A DNA stretch of 64,000 nt, taken from assembly GCF_036370855.1 (NCBI RefSeq), contig NC_088098.1:199377773-199441772 (forward strand). The letters run 5' to 3'. Numbering within the stretch: position 1 is the first letter of the stretch; every line of letters begins with the position of its first letter. The translations under genes were made by a program, and so were the position numbers. This DNA is from Dromaius novaehollandiae (Eukaryota > Chordata > Aves > Casuariiformes > Dromaiidae). Under the pieces are notes generated by a model, which was not told the DNA's origin, did not search any database, and worked only from the letters and a program-made list of their open reading frames with translations. Shown piece by piece: positions 1 through 10,100 of this stretch.

Positions 1-3000
1 AGGGGAAATCGGGCCAGTGAAGGCAGATGTTAGTAGAAAGCTGTATGGGAAAGGGACCAAACTGGACATCCTGGCCAGAGAAATGAGTTGACTGAAAAAT
101 AACTACAGGTTATGTGGGAAGAGGTCTCTTGAACACAATTGGGAAACAGGAGGGAAACATTTTTAAGAATACTAAGATATCAAGATTAGGGAATAAATCA
201 AGATGCATGTCCTGATAGCAGACAAGGGCTTCTAAACATCCCAGCCAACCAGTGATGAAAGATTAATGCCTCCCAACCCTGCAACTGTCATTGTTCTTTC
301 ATACTGGTGATCCATTTCCCTATGGAGTTTGGTTTCCTTTTCTTACCCTTCCTTAACTTACTGCCCCACCAATTCTGTTTCCTTACCTTAGGCTTTCTCA
401 GATGCTCCCAACGACAACAGACCTTTCCTACATACTAGGTGTGGTATATGACCATCTGATCAACAAATATTAAAAGAAAAACAAAAACAAATTAATCCAT
501 GACTGTTTTGCTACAAACTGTTGGCTCCTTTTCATTAACATTTTAATCTTTGACTAAAGCTAGCAGTAGTCAGATGCCTTCAGCTGTGGAAGAAAAGAAG
601 AGAGACAAGGACAGCTAAAGCAGGAAGCGCAGGCTCCATTACTGACATCACTCTTTCTAGCCATGAGTCCAACAGCTTTGAACTATTTTAAGAGTATTAA
701 CATCACAAAAGAGGGAAGCATTAAGGAAGAATGTGATGCATCGTTTTTAGCCAGCAGCAGAAATAGCTTCAGCATTCCCTCTGACAAGATAAATGAACAA
801 TCAGCTTTACTGAGTCTAGCCAAGAGAACATTAAGATTGTAATATGACTGAAAAGAACATGACTATTTGAACATGTTCATTTTCACTGTAGTAGATCCGT
901 TCAGTCCTTTCACTGGAAATACAGGCAATATGCACTTGATGACAATATGGCAAATGCAAGATTTTCTTGTCTGCAAATATTGTATAGATCTGTAAATGAA
1001 AGTGGATTAAATTAATGTGAGGGTATGCTCAGACAGACAAACAACTTCGGGTGAAGAAGGGGAAGATATAGATTAACTAAGCCATTATGCTTATTCAGGG
1101 AAAAAGCAGACAGGATCCCAAGGTGCCATACAAAGTCCTCTACTGGGATGGAATAGCCACTGCAGCAGTACAGACTGGGACTGACTAAAAAAAGGATCTG
1201 GAGGTCCTGGTGTACCATGTCAGGGAGCAACAAGAATGGGGCTGCTCCATGAGGATGGGCAAGCCAGTAACTGAGGCTGAGCACAGCACAGGCAGAGCAG
1301 TGCCCCCACCGACCAGGGTGCAGTCCCATAGGATTTGTGGATGGCTGTTTTGGCGACCATGACAGGTCCTGTTGAAAGCCTCAGACAAGGCGAGATAACA
1401 AGTCAAGTCCAGGGTCCGGTCAGGAACAGCAAAAAGCACAGCCAGGGACAAAACTGGAGACAAGGTCCACGCACGAGACAGGGCTGGAGACACAGCCTCT
1501 TATACCATGCATCCATCCAGGAAGGCCAATCAATAAGCCAAGACAACAGGAGACAGGACCAGGCACAGGTGTATCTACAGCACTGCATGTGCTGAAGTCC
1601 CAGGTGAGGTATCTGGGCAATCAAGGTCTATTTGTGCACACACGGCCCTGACAGACAGCAAGCTAAAGATGAGTGAGTGGTGTGCCATGGCAGCATGCAA
1701 GACTGCCTTTGTAAAAACATACTGGCATGTTTTTACAGGCATGTGGCCAGGAGACTGAGGGAAGTGATTTTTCCTCTTTACTCAGCACTTGTTAGATCAC
1801 ATCTGGAATACCACTGTGCATACCACTTTGGGCCCCCAGTGTGAGAAAGAGGTTGATAAATTGCAATTGAAAAATTGAGCTAAGGGCAACCAAGTCATCA
1901 GAAGGTGGGAGCACAAGTCCTCTGAGGAGAGGTAATTGGGCTTGGTCAGGCTGGAGAAGTGAAGGCTTGAGGGGAAACCTAATTTTGGTTGATCAGTTTG
2001 GTTTGATCGTCAAGGAGATTGAGCAAAACTCTTTACTGAGGTGCTGGGCAGCAGAGAGAGAGGCAACGGTCATAAATTAAAATTGGAAGACTTTGATGTA
2101 AGGAAAAAAACTTTTGACCATGACAATCACCAACCATTCCCACAAGATGCCGAGAGAAGCTATGCACTCTCCATCCTTGGAGGTTTTCAAGACCCAACTG
2201 GACAAAGCCCTGAGCAACCTGCTCTGAATTCAGTGTTGAGCAGAAGGTTGATCTAGAGAGCTCTTAAGGCCCTCTGCAATCTGATCAAGTCTATGCTCTT
2301 TCTATTGCTCCTATAATTATTCAGGTGTGCTGCTAAACAGGCAAGTGCACAGAAGAATGGAGGATCTTCAAGCATGCTGAAGTAGTTGTAGCCAATCTCA
2401 TTTTAAATACAACTTACAAGCACAGAAGTATTCAACTGAAGTAGTCCTTTACTGAACAAAGAATTGCTTAAAATACCTTTTCTGATACCTTTTAGCTTTT
2501 TTGACATGACCTCTTTATATACAAACTGCTAAGTCTTCAGCACTTGTTTTACTGTTCTTTGGAGTAAGACTCCCTGTACATCCCACTGTTTGCCCATTAA
2601 ACATATTTCAGGGCTTAAGCGTGTTGTCATAGTACACTCCTTGTGAACTCCTCCATCTGACTGGTGGTTCAACTTCTCTTATACCCATCTCTTCTCTCCT
2701 TTCACTGCGGCCCTGCTAATCTTCCCCCAAATGCTACAACAGTGAAGTTGAACTTTACCCTGAAATACATTTAATGCCTCAGCGTGAATTAAATTACATG
2801 CTAGCTAAAACACAAAATTTTATGTGGCTCTCTTCTAATCTTGCTTAGTATCAAGCATGGCCACATCCTCTTCAATAGTGAAAACTGCTTTTTCTTGGGA
2901 GCCACTTTTGAGTCTCATTCTGAAGTGTCAAATAAGTCATATTTATTCTTATTGCCCTAATTCCTCGATCACTGTGTCTGCCGTTGACTACTGTATTGTA

Positions 3001-3589
3001 TTCACTTGCATGAAAGCACTGGATACACACACAGTTTATGTGGACAGGCTGCGAGCATTCAAGACCCTCACTTTTTCGGTTAGTTGATGTGCTCCAAGCT
3101 TTGCATAACTTCAGCTAGAGAGGCCAATTACTGTCTTCTCAAAGTTGGGAGCATGGAAGAACCACACTCAGAAACACTAGTCTGCCTTAAAGGCAGTAGG
3201 GCCTGTGGATCAAAACAGCGGATGCTGATCCACGCTGCATTGTGAGGGAAGCACTTCGAAGAGGCTGAGCCTGGTCCTACGGGCTGAGCCCTCCTCAGCG
3301 GTGGCGGATCTGCCAGTTTGGTTTCATCAGAAAGCTATCGAAGCTCGTGTGCTCCAAGACTGTTCCATTGTGCCAACTCAAGCGCAGTGAGTGGAAACTA
3401 TCAGATTTGTCTCAAAAGCGAACTCCTAAGCCAAACGGAAATGCTAACGCAGATGCAATCGGAGAGTCCTGCAGCTTCCACTGACGTACAACAACCTTCT
3501 CCCCAGCGTACGTTTGAGAGGCAATGCTGCCTCGTCACTCGCATCCAAAACCGCAAGGGCAGCTCTAGACGGAGCCACCAGGACAACGC
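1..3589. other. Upstream flank of XPO4, no gene recognised
   Basis: AT-rich sequence with one CR1 retrotransposon copy (about 1640-2310). Short open frames near 1012-1624 on both strands resemble nothing I know. In mammals the neighbour on this side of XPO4 is LATS2, as I recall, but no LATS2 sequence is visible, so this appears to be intergenic. Confidence 0.7.
1640..2310 (+). mobile_element. CR1 non-LTR retrotransposon fragment, 3' part
   Basis: Sequence follows the CR1 consensus in order. It includes GACAGCAAGCT..A.ATGAGT, the GAGACTGAGGGAAGTGATT segment, CTTGTTAGATCACATCTGGAAT, TTGGGCCCCCAGT, GGCTGGAGAAG, and CCATCCTTGGAGGTTTTCAA near the 3' end. It then runs to a degraded tail of the type that ends in ATTCTATG. 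This is the end of the reverse-transcriptase ORF plus 3'UTR. The reading frame is broken by many changes, so it is an old, dead copy. Edges are approximate. Confidence 0.88.
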
Positions 3590-3875
3590 GGCCTTCGAGG
3601 TCACTTGTAAACGGCGGCGGCTCTTCTCACCCGCGGTTCCTGCAACGCAGTTTGGTCTGGAGCGGCGGGGACCGCCCTTCCCGTTCCCCACCGCCCCCGG
3701 ACGCTGCTTCACACACGAAACCTTCCTCCACGCCCCAACGCCAACCCGCACGAGGCCGCGGGGAGCCTCGCCGCCAGCACATCGCGCCCGCAGGCGGGGC
3801 CCCACGGCCCCCAGCGGCGGCGAGGCCCGCTCCGCCCCGGGGCCCCCGCCGGGCCCGCCCTGGGGGAGGGCGGTC

Positions 3876-3906
3876 GGGGGAGGGGAGGGGAGGGGAGGGG
3901 AAGGGG
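3876..3906 (+). promoter_or_regulatory. G-quadruplex-type G-run tract in the promoter
   Basis: Six runs of four or five G are separated by single or double A, on the coding strand about 200-230 bp before the XPO4 start. This fits the G4 consensus with very short loops and also offers overlapping MAZ/SP1-like sites. Folding is inferred from the pattern only. Confidence 0.75.
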
Positions 3907-4044
3907 CGCGGCGCGGGGGCTGTGTGTGGCGGCGCCGCGCTGGGCCCCGCTCGGTGGCGGCCGGCGCTCACGCTGCGCCGCCGCCGCCGCCGCCACCGCC
4001 GCGGCCTCTCGTGGCCGCCGGGGCCGGGCCGCGCCGCGGCCGGG

Positions 4045-4049
4045 ATTGG
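4045..4049 (-). promoter_or_regulatory. Inverted CCAAT box (ATTGG)
   Basis: GGGATTGGCTG reads as CCAAT on the minus strand, 57 bp upstream of the XPO4 ATG. It matches the NF-Y core ATTGG, with a CT rather than the preferred CG following it. Its position close to the probable start region is typical for NF-Y at CpG-island promoters. Confidence 0.6.
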
Positions 4050-4065
4050 CTGCGCGGCCGCCTCG

Positions 4066-4082
4066 TCCCAGAATGCAGCGCA
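4066..4082 (+). promoter_or_regulatory. ZNF143 (Staf/SBS)-like site
   Basis: TCCCAGAATGCAGCGCA matches the ZNF143 binding consensus (core CCCA.AATGC followed by a Y/R-rich tail) with about one mismatch. ZNF143 sites lie close to the start of many housekeeping genes. It overlaps a possible upstream ORF, so it lies in promoter or 5'UTR depending on the true start. Confidence 0.6.
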
Positions 4083-4096
4083 TGGCGCGTCATTGA
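4073..4096 (+). promoter_or_regulatory. Possible 7-codon upstream ORF before XPO4
   Basis: ATG at 4073 reads Met-Gln-Arg-Met-Ala-Arg-His then TGA at 4094-4096, 9 nt before the main ATG at 4106. A second in-frame ATG lies at 4082. If transcription starts upstream of 4073, scanning ribosomes meet this ORF first. The very short gap to the main ATG would disfavour reinitiation, so it could damp XPO4 translation. It is irrelevant if the start lies downstream. Confidence 0.4.
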
Positions 4097-4105
4097 AGAG
4101 AGACC

Positions 4106-4195
4106 ATGATGGCGGCGGCCGCGGCCGCGGCCGCGGCGGCGGGGGGGGCCCCCGAGGTGATCGCGCAGCTGGAGAACGCGGCCAAAGTGCTCATG
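4106..4195 (+). CDS. XPO4: XPO4 coding exon 1 (residues 1-30)
   Basis: This exon encodes Met-Met, ten alanines, Gly-Gly, then [16 protein letters not shown]. It ends on an ATG codon directly before the donor GTGAGG, and exon 2 resumes with GCA CCA CCT (Ala-Pro-Pro), giving the family sequence VLMAPPSM. The first ATG has A at -3. The second ATG has A at -3 and G at +4, so it is the better Kozak context. Mammalian XPO4 as I recall it has only about three alanines here (MMAAALGPPEV), so the run is expanded. Phase 0 end. Confidence 0.95.
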
Positions 4196-7100
4196 GTGAG
4201 GCGGGCGCGGCGCCGGCCCGCGCCGCCGCCCCGGCCCGCGCGGCCCCCCCCTCCCGTCCTCCCCCGCGCGCGGCGGCCGCCCTCGCCCCCTCGCGCCGCG
4301 CGCGGCGGCTCCGCGCGGCGCCCCGGCCCCCCCCGGCCTCGCCCCGCGGGCGGTGGCGTCTCCCCTGCCGGCGCTCAGCCGCGCGCGCCGCTCCCCCGGG
4401 CGCCGCCGGCCGCCCCGACGGCGGCGGCTCCCCCGTCCCGCCGCCCCCCGGGCGCCGCCCGCGCTCCCCCGCGGCGAAGTTGCCGCCGAGCAAGTGCCGG
4501 GGGCGGCGTCTCCCCCGCGGCGGGGGCGCGGGGCCGGGGCGGACGGGCTGCTGCGCGGGCGAAGCCGTCGTGGTTCGCGCCGCGGTGCCTTCGCCGCGGG
4601 TTGCCCCGTCGTGCGACCGCGAGTGGCAGCGTCTCGTGCGCCCATTTCCGCGGCGGAGGGGAGCAGCTGTGCGGCGGGCGCGGCTGGTCTCTCGGAGGGA
4701 GCTGGACACCCGTTCCGGCTAGTGCTTTAAAAGCATAAAGTGTTACCTACTTGTGAATGACTTTCCTGCTTTTGAATGAAAAGCTGCACGCGGATGTGTG
4801 TCATCGGCAGGTCGTGCTTGCCGATCTTCAACAAACGTCTAGCCGGAAGGATTTCTCGCAAAACTCACTTTTATCCTATCAAAGTATAAGATTCCAGCTG
4901 AGTTAAAGTTAGTAAGTTGTCAGTGTTAAAGGAATTTGAAAAGAGCCAAGCAAATTCATAGGAAGGCTTGTTTAGGGTCAGTACTTCAAGCCTGCGTGGA
5001 GCCCACGTGGTTGCGAGTTTGAGACATAGCCGGAGAGGCCAGACTGCAAAGTGACAGGGAATTAGCTTCAGTCAGGGATATCCTCGCCAAAGTACACGTC
5101 CTTACTCCTCGCAAAATCAAAGCTTGGAAAGTGTTGAGTATATTTCCAAACAAAAACAAACTGAGGTTGGATAATTTTGCAGCAAGCATTAATTCCATAT
5201 AGAAAAAGCTTAAATATGCAAGTTGTGATATGTCTTAAGATTGGAGTGGCTTTAATGTTTCATATATGCTATTGTAAAATTTAACCACGCAGATCATTTG
5301 ACATTCTAATCGTATCTGTGTATCTCTATGTAAAAAAAAATATATATTTCTAAATACCAGAAGTGCTTGACTGTGTAAAGGAAATATGTAATAAGTATTA
5401 TTATGACACAGAATGTGGGGGGGAAGGAAGCTAGTGGTTATGTAGCTTTTAGTATCAAACTGGTACTGTGTGGAGTGGCCTCTCCAAAGTTTTGCATTGG
5501 CACTAGAAAACTTCAAGGTTTCTTGTGTTGGCGTGGCTTCCCTAGTAGCGTAGAGAGGGAAATGGGATGTGGAGTTTAAGTAAATAAAAATGTTCATACA
5601 GTGAAAAGATGCAGGACTTTTATGGTAGTGCTTATACTTCTGTTGAAAATTAGGTGCTATACTTACTGGTAAAATTATATCTTAAGTCTGCAGGCACGTG
5701 ATTCTTAGGATCTTTGCTGCAGTTTCTAGCTTCTCCTCACTCTCCAGCCTGGAACAGTATGAAAACTGAGAGGCTGCTTTTCCTTGTGTTTCACTGCTGC
5801 TCTTGAAAGTCCCGTAACAACACTGAACTGACCAGGATTAGCTCCCTCTTCCTGAGGAAGCTGTGTGAAAATGGAGAGTTACCAAAGCTAGCTGTAAGGG
5901 CTCCGAATCAGGCCTTGAGAGGGTCGGCCAGAGGAGCTGTGAAAACTGCTCGGGGTTGTTGCTCTGTGTTTCTTGCTTTTAAGCACCATCAGGTCTTTGG
6001 CGTGACAGAGAGGAGAAGGTCCAGGAGCCGGCCGCGTTGCTCTGCAAAGCTGGATGTGGGGCTGCAGTGCCTGGAAGGGTTGTGCTCTCTGCCACTGGGC
6101 TTTCTCGCTGGCCACTGTGGAAACGCTTAGTGCAGGATTGCACCTGGACAGGGCTAATCTTCATTTAATTTAGCCAGAGGACTATTTTAAGTGCTTGGTA
6201 AAATCTGGTTAAAAGGTGTGTTTGGGGGTGAGGGCAGCAAGTGTGCCTGGCAGTTGGGAGGCATGAACTGGTGAAACAACTTGATGGGATCCTGTAGGTG
6301 TTTATGTGAAAATCTGAGGACTTGGGGGAGGGTGGTGAACCTGGTGCTAGTAATGGAGACCATCAGTAGAGGCAGGCACCCTGAAGTGGAGAGAGATCTG
6401 AAGAAACAGCAAAGGGCAGAGCTGTGGATGTGCTTGGCAATAGACAGCAAGAAGTTTTAACCAGGTAGGGAGGGGCAGAGAGATTCCGAGAAACAGATGG
6501 TTTTAGTATGTCAGATGAGGAAGACAATACAGGCAATCTCTGCAAAGTACAGTTGCTAGGGAGGCATCAGAAGTGGGGCAAGGTATTTGAGGATGGGGCA
6601 TGTTGGGGGGTGGTTTATGTGACATCTGTTTTGATTTCGGCTGAAATCCTGAGCCTGGGTTGGCAGGGGAGGAGGAGAATAATGGAGCAGAGGAGTTTGG
6701 ACATGCTAATAAAAATAGAAAACGAATCTGTTTAACTTTCCCTGGGAGTAAGTATGAATTACCTTGATCTTTCTAAATCTTTGACAAATATTTTCATAAG
6801 TTGTGTTTACTGCTATGTCTTAGGTAAGGTTTCCTTTGGAAAACTGTTGTTTACTTCTCAGGTATATGAGGTACATCAAAATTGCTCTGACCTCACAAAT
6901 TGATGATCTCTGTGGACTTTACAAACCTTGACCTGCAGTGTGTGATGACCTCGAAGGTTTCAGTCTGTCCCCTCACCAAGCTTCTCTTTTATCTCTATAT
7001 TCTTACCAATAATGCCTTTCAACAGGTTCTGGGTGGCCCATGTTCAAAAGGCATAGTTTGGAAAATGATTGAAATTTGGCAGAAGTTGAAGAGTTGTTAT

Positions 7101-10100
7101 AAAAGATTAAGCTTGAATAGTCATTAGCTGCCAAATATGACTTTGAGTGCTGGTCCTGTGACTTGTCTTTGGTGTGTATAAGAGTATTTGCTTTATTAAA
7201 AAGTATGCACTTATTTGCTTTATTAAAAAGTATGCACTTTTTTGTAGTTACTTCCTTTCCAACAAAGCTGAACAGTGTTTATTTGAAATCAGGTCTCCGT
7301 ATCACCTTGTAATTTAAAACCTGAAATTCTGTACTGTAGTGCCATAGGCTGATATATACCTTTACCCTGTGTGACTTTGGCTTTGGGAAGACCATACGTC
7401 AGCATCTGTATGATCTGAAGAGAACTTAATGCTCCTCCGTTTCCACAAGGCAAGGCATCCCTTACCCAAGTGTAAGTGGTTCTTACCTGTTACGTTCTGT
7501 TTAGCTGAGGTGGTAATTAATGCTGGCTATAATTGATATTAGTTAAGTACTGTGTTAGTAACTGTCCTCGTGGATGAGAGAAGACATGGATTGCTTTGTC
7601 GAGGGAAGAAACATAAACCTCATCCCCTAGGTGAGAGGGGGAAGTTAGAGGCATAGACAGGACTGTTTAGTACAGGTGGTGTTGGCAGGTTATTAAAGCA
7701 GGTAGAATGGCATTGCTACAAAAATTTCAGTGAAGCCTAAGACTAAAGTTTCAGGCTACAGCTTGTTGCCCTCCCAAAAGAGGCAGGTCCCGTTCCTGCC
7801 TGCAGCTCCCACTTTCTCCCTAGCTGTGGCCTGTACTGAACAGATTAATATTGCTGAGCTGACATGAGAATTAAACAAGGGAATGGTTTTCTGTCAGTTT
7901 AGCAAGAAGAATTGACTATCTGTGCAGCTGTTTAAGTTGCAGAGCTAGCATGGGTCGGGGTCTGCAGTTCGATTGCTGGATGTGTAGAGGGCAGGTCTGC
8001 CCCTGTTAGCAGTGGTGAGCTGTCAGAGTAGCTCAGCTATATTCTCCACCTTCCCTGTAAAATTTCTTTGCTGACTCTCACTGTCCTGATACTAGAAATG
8101 CCAGACTTTTCTCAGAGGTGCGCAGTGAAAAGACAACAGCATGCAAGTTTCAGAAAGGGAGATTCCAGCTGGGTAGAAGGAAAAAAAAATTACAGTAAGT
8201 ATGGCTAGGGAAGTGGCACAAGCTGCCTAGGGAGGCTGTGCAGTCTTCTGTCTTTGGAGATACTCAAAACTCGACTGAACTGAGGCCTTGAGCAACCTGA
8301 TCTAACTTGGAAGGAAATTCTGCTTTGGGCAGGGGATTGGGATAAGTAATGTCCAGAGGTCACTTTCATCCTGAACTATTTTACACCATATGGTTCTGGG
8401 TAGCATTAATGGACCAAGTTCAAGAACATTTGAGCGAAGGCTGCAGAAGATTTCTGTTCTCTACAAATTCATAAATGTTCTGGTCTCGCTGTGGTCTGTT
8501 TTGGGAGTGATGGTGGAGGGGATGAAACTAGTCCTCCACACATTAGTATTTTCTTGACGTGTTTCTTAGTTTGTGGCATATCCTGGCCTTCTGATGGATA
8601 TTTCAGGTAAAGTTGGATAGTCCAACACTGGTCAAACAAACTTCTGTTTCAAATGGTGAAATAAGCTTATAAAGTAAGAGCGTAGGAGAGCACATTAATA
8701 TCCCTAAAATTCAAGAACAAATTGCTTGTATCATCTACCCTGGACATTTGCATATGTTAATTTTTTTTAAACTTGCATTTCTTGGAATACAGGACCATAA
8801 CAAGGCTCCTTTGTAAGGAAGTTCAACTTCTCAGTGCGGTCTGTCTTCCTTATGGGTCAATTTTTCAGACTATGAAGATTGTATAGTAGTAAGAGTGAAA
8901 GGAAGGAACGGACTAGCTCTGATTTTGTTATGGTACATTACCTGCTGGAAGTAATCCAGACAAATGATCTCTCTGTGCTGAGAAGGCTTGTTCAAGTCCT
9001 CCAAGTCATTACCAGGTATAACCAACTGGATCTGTGCATACGTAATGGTTGGGTTAGACCAAACATCTGCCTAGCTGAGAGATCTGTTTCCAACGATTGC
9101 TTCTAGTAGCTGATTTAGAGAAGGAGTCTAAAAAATGGGGGTGATACAGCGATCCTTTCACTGGTATACAGTTTACTCTGAGTTTAGCAATTTCAAGAGC
9201 TTGAGGTAGCATCGTGTTTAATGGTTGCTGATGGACTTTTCCAGTGCATGCCACCCTAATGCAACGTTTAGCTGGGAGCTGAGAGCAGCTGTGCGCGGGT
9301 ACCGAGGGCAAGAAGCTGAGAACAGGAACGCAGGGATTGATGCAGATGCTGAAACCTTCAAAAAGCAGATGCAGCATCTGGTGAACTGCAATTCTGGCCA
9401 AATGGAATTCTTCACACTTAATTTTTCCCAATTGTTTTACAGAGGGGGCATTGATCTTTTTGAATCAGAGTGATATTTCACACTGATTTGGCATGCCCGT
9501 GTTGCATCAGCCTATTGCTATATTTGTGCTGAGTTGTTAATGAAAGTACTGTGTGTCTGTTCCTAGAATTGTCTGTTGGGGAGCTCCATTAGTCAGTAAC
9601 TCCATCTGGATAATCCTTCTTCAGGCATTACCTACTGCTGTCTCCCCTTTAGCCATTTCTTAAGAGTCTTATAGTTGTTATCCTTATCTGTTAGTTCATT
9701 AGTTAATTAACAGCTTTCCATATGGAGGGGCAGAGGAAGTCCTCTTGATTACTGAGTTGAGCTGATGCTGTCACAAGCGACTAAGCAATATACTCCTTTC
9801 CATAAATTTCTGACCATATTTTGATACTAAAAAATTTGTCTAGATTGGGTATACCTAAGAATCTTTTTGCACTTCCATGTCCTGGCTTGATGTAGGGGCA
9901 GAATTCTGGATTTTGGCAATTGTGCCCTTTTCCTTTTTACCAGTGGAAAGTATATTCCTCATATCTGTCTGCTTTGCTACTTCCCAGGTTTCCGTGGCCT
10001 CCTTGGAACAAAAGGGAGTGGAACTGCTCCTGCAGCAGCCTTGGTAGAGGGAAAGTGGGAAGAGTTGGAGCAATTTTGATGTATACTGGAGTGGGTGTCT

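Larger units (their letters stand above)
3590..4720 (+). promoter_or_regulatory. XPO4: CpG-island promoter of XPO4
   Basis: About 1.1 kb of very G+C-rich, CpG-dense sequence sits in otherwise AT-rich DNA and contains exon 1. No TATA box is evident before the start codon. GC boxes, a CCAAT box, a ZNF143-like site and a YY1-like site are present, which is the usual make-up of a housekeeping promoter with dispersed starts. Long open frames on both strands here result from base composition. The exact transcription start cannot be fixed from sequence, and I see no sign of a divergent gene. The boundaries are estimates by eye. Confidence 0.9.

Noticed and set aside
1012..1624. Overlapping open frames on both strands
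   Set aside because: No recognisable protein; low-complexity CAG/GACA-rich sequence. Possibly part of an unidentified repeat, but I could not assign a family.
1711..1736. Perfect 10-bp hairpin GTAAAAACAT / ATGTTTTTAC
   Set aside because: It lies in decayed CR1 sequence and is AT-rich; probably a local duplication without function.
2041..2256. 71-codon open frame upstream of XPO4
   Set aside because: It lies inside the CR1 fragment and is part of the dead retrotransposon 3' end.
3318..4738. Several long open frames (up to 402 codons) on both strands of the CpG island
   Set aside because: They are Arg/Ala/Pro/Gly-rich translations of G+C-rich DNA in which stop codons are rare. Only the short 4106-4195 stretch matches a known protein.
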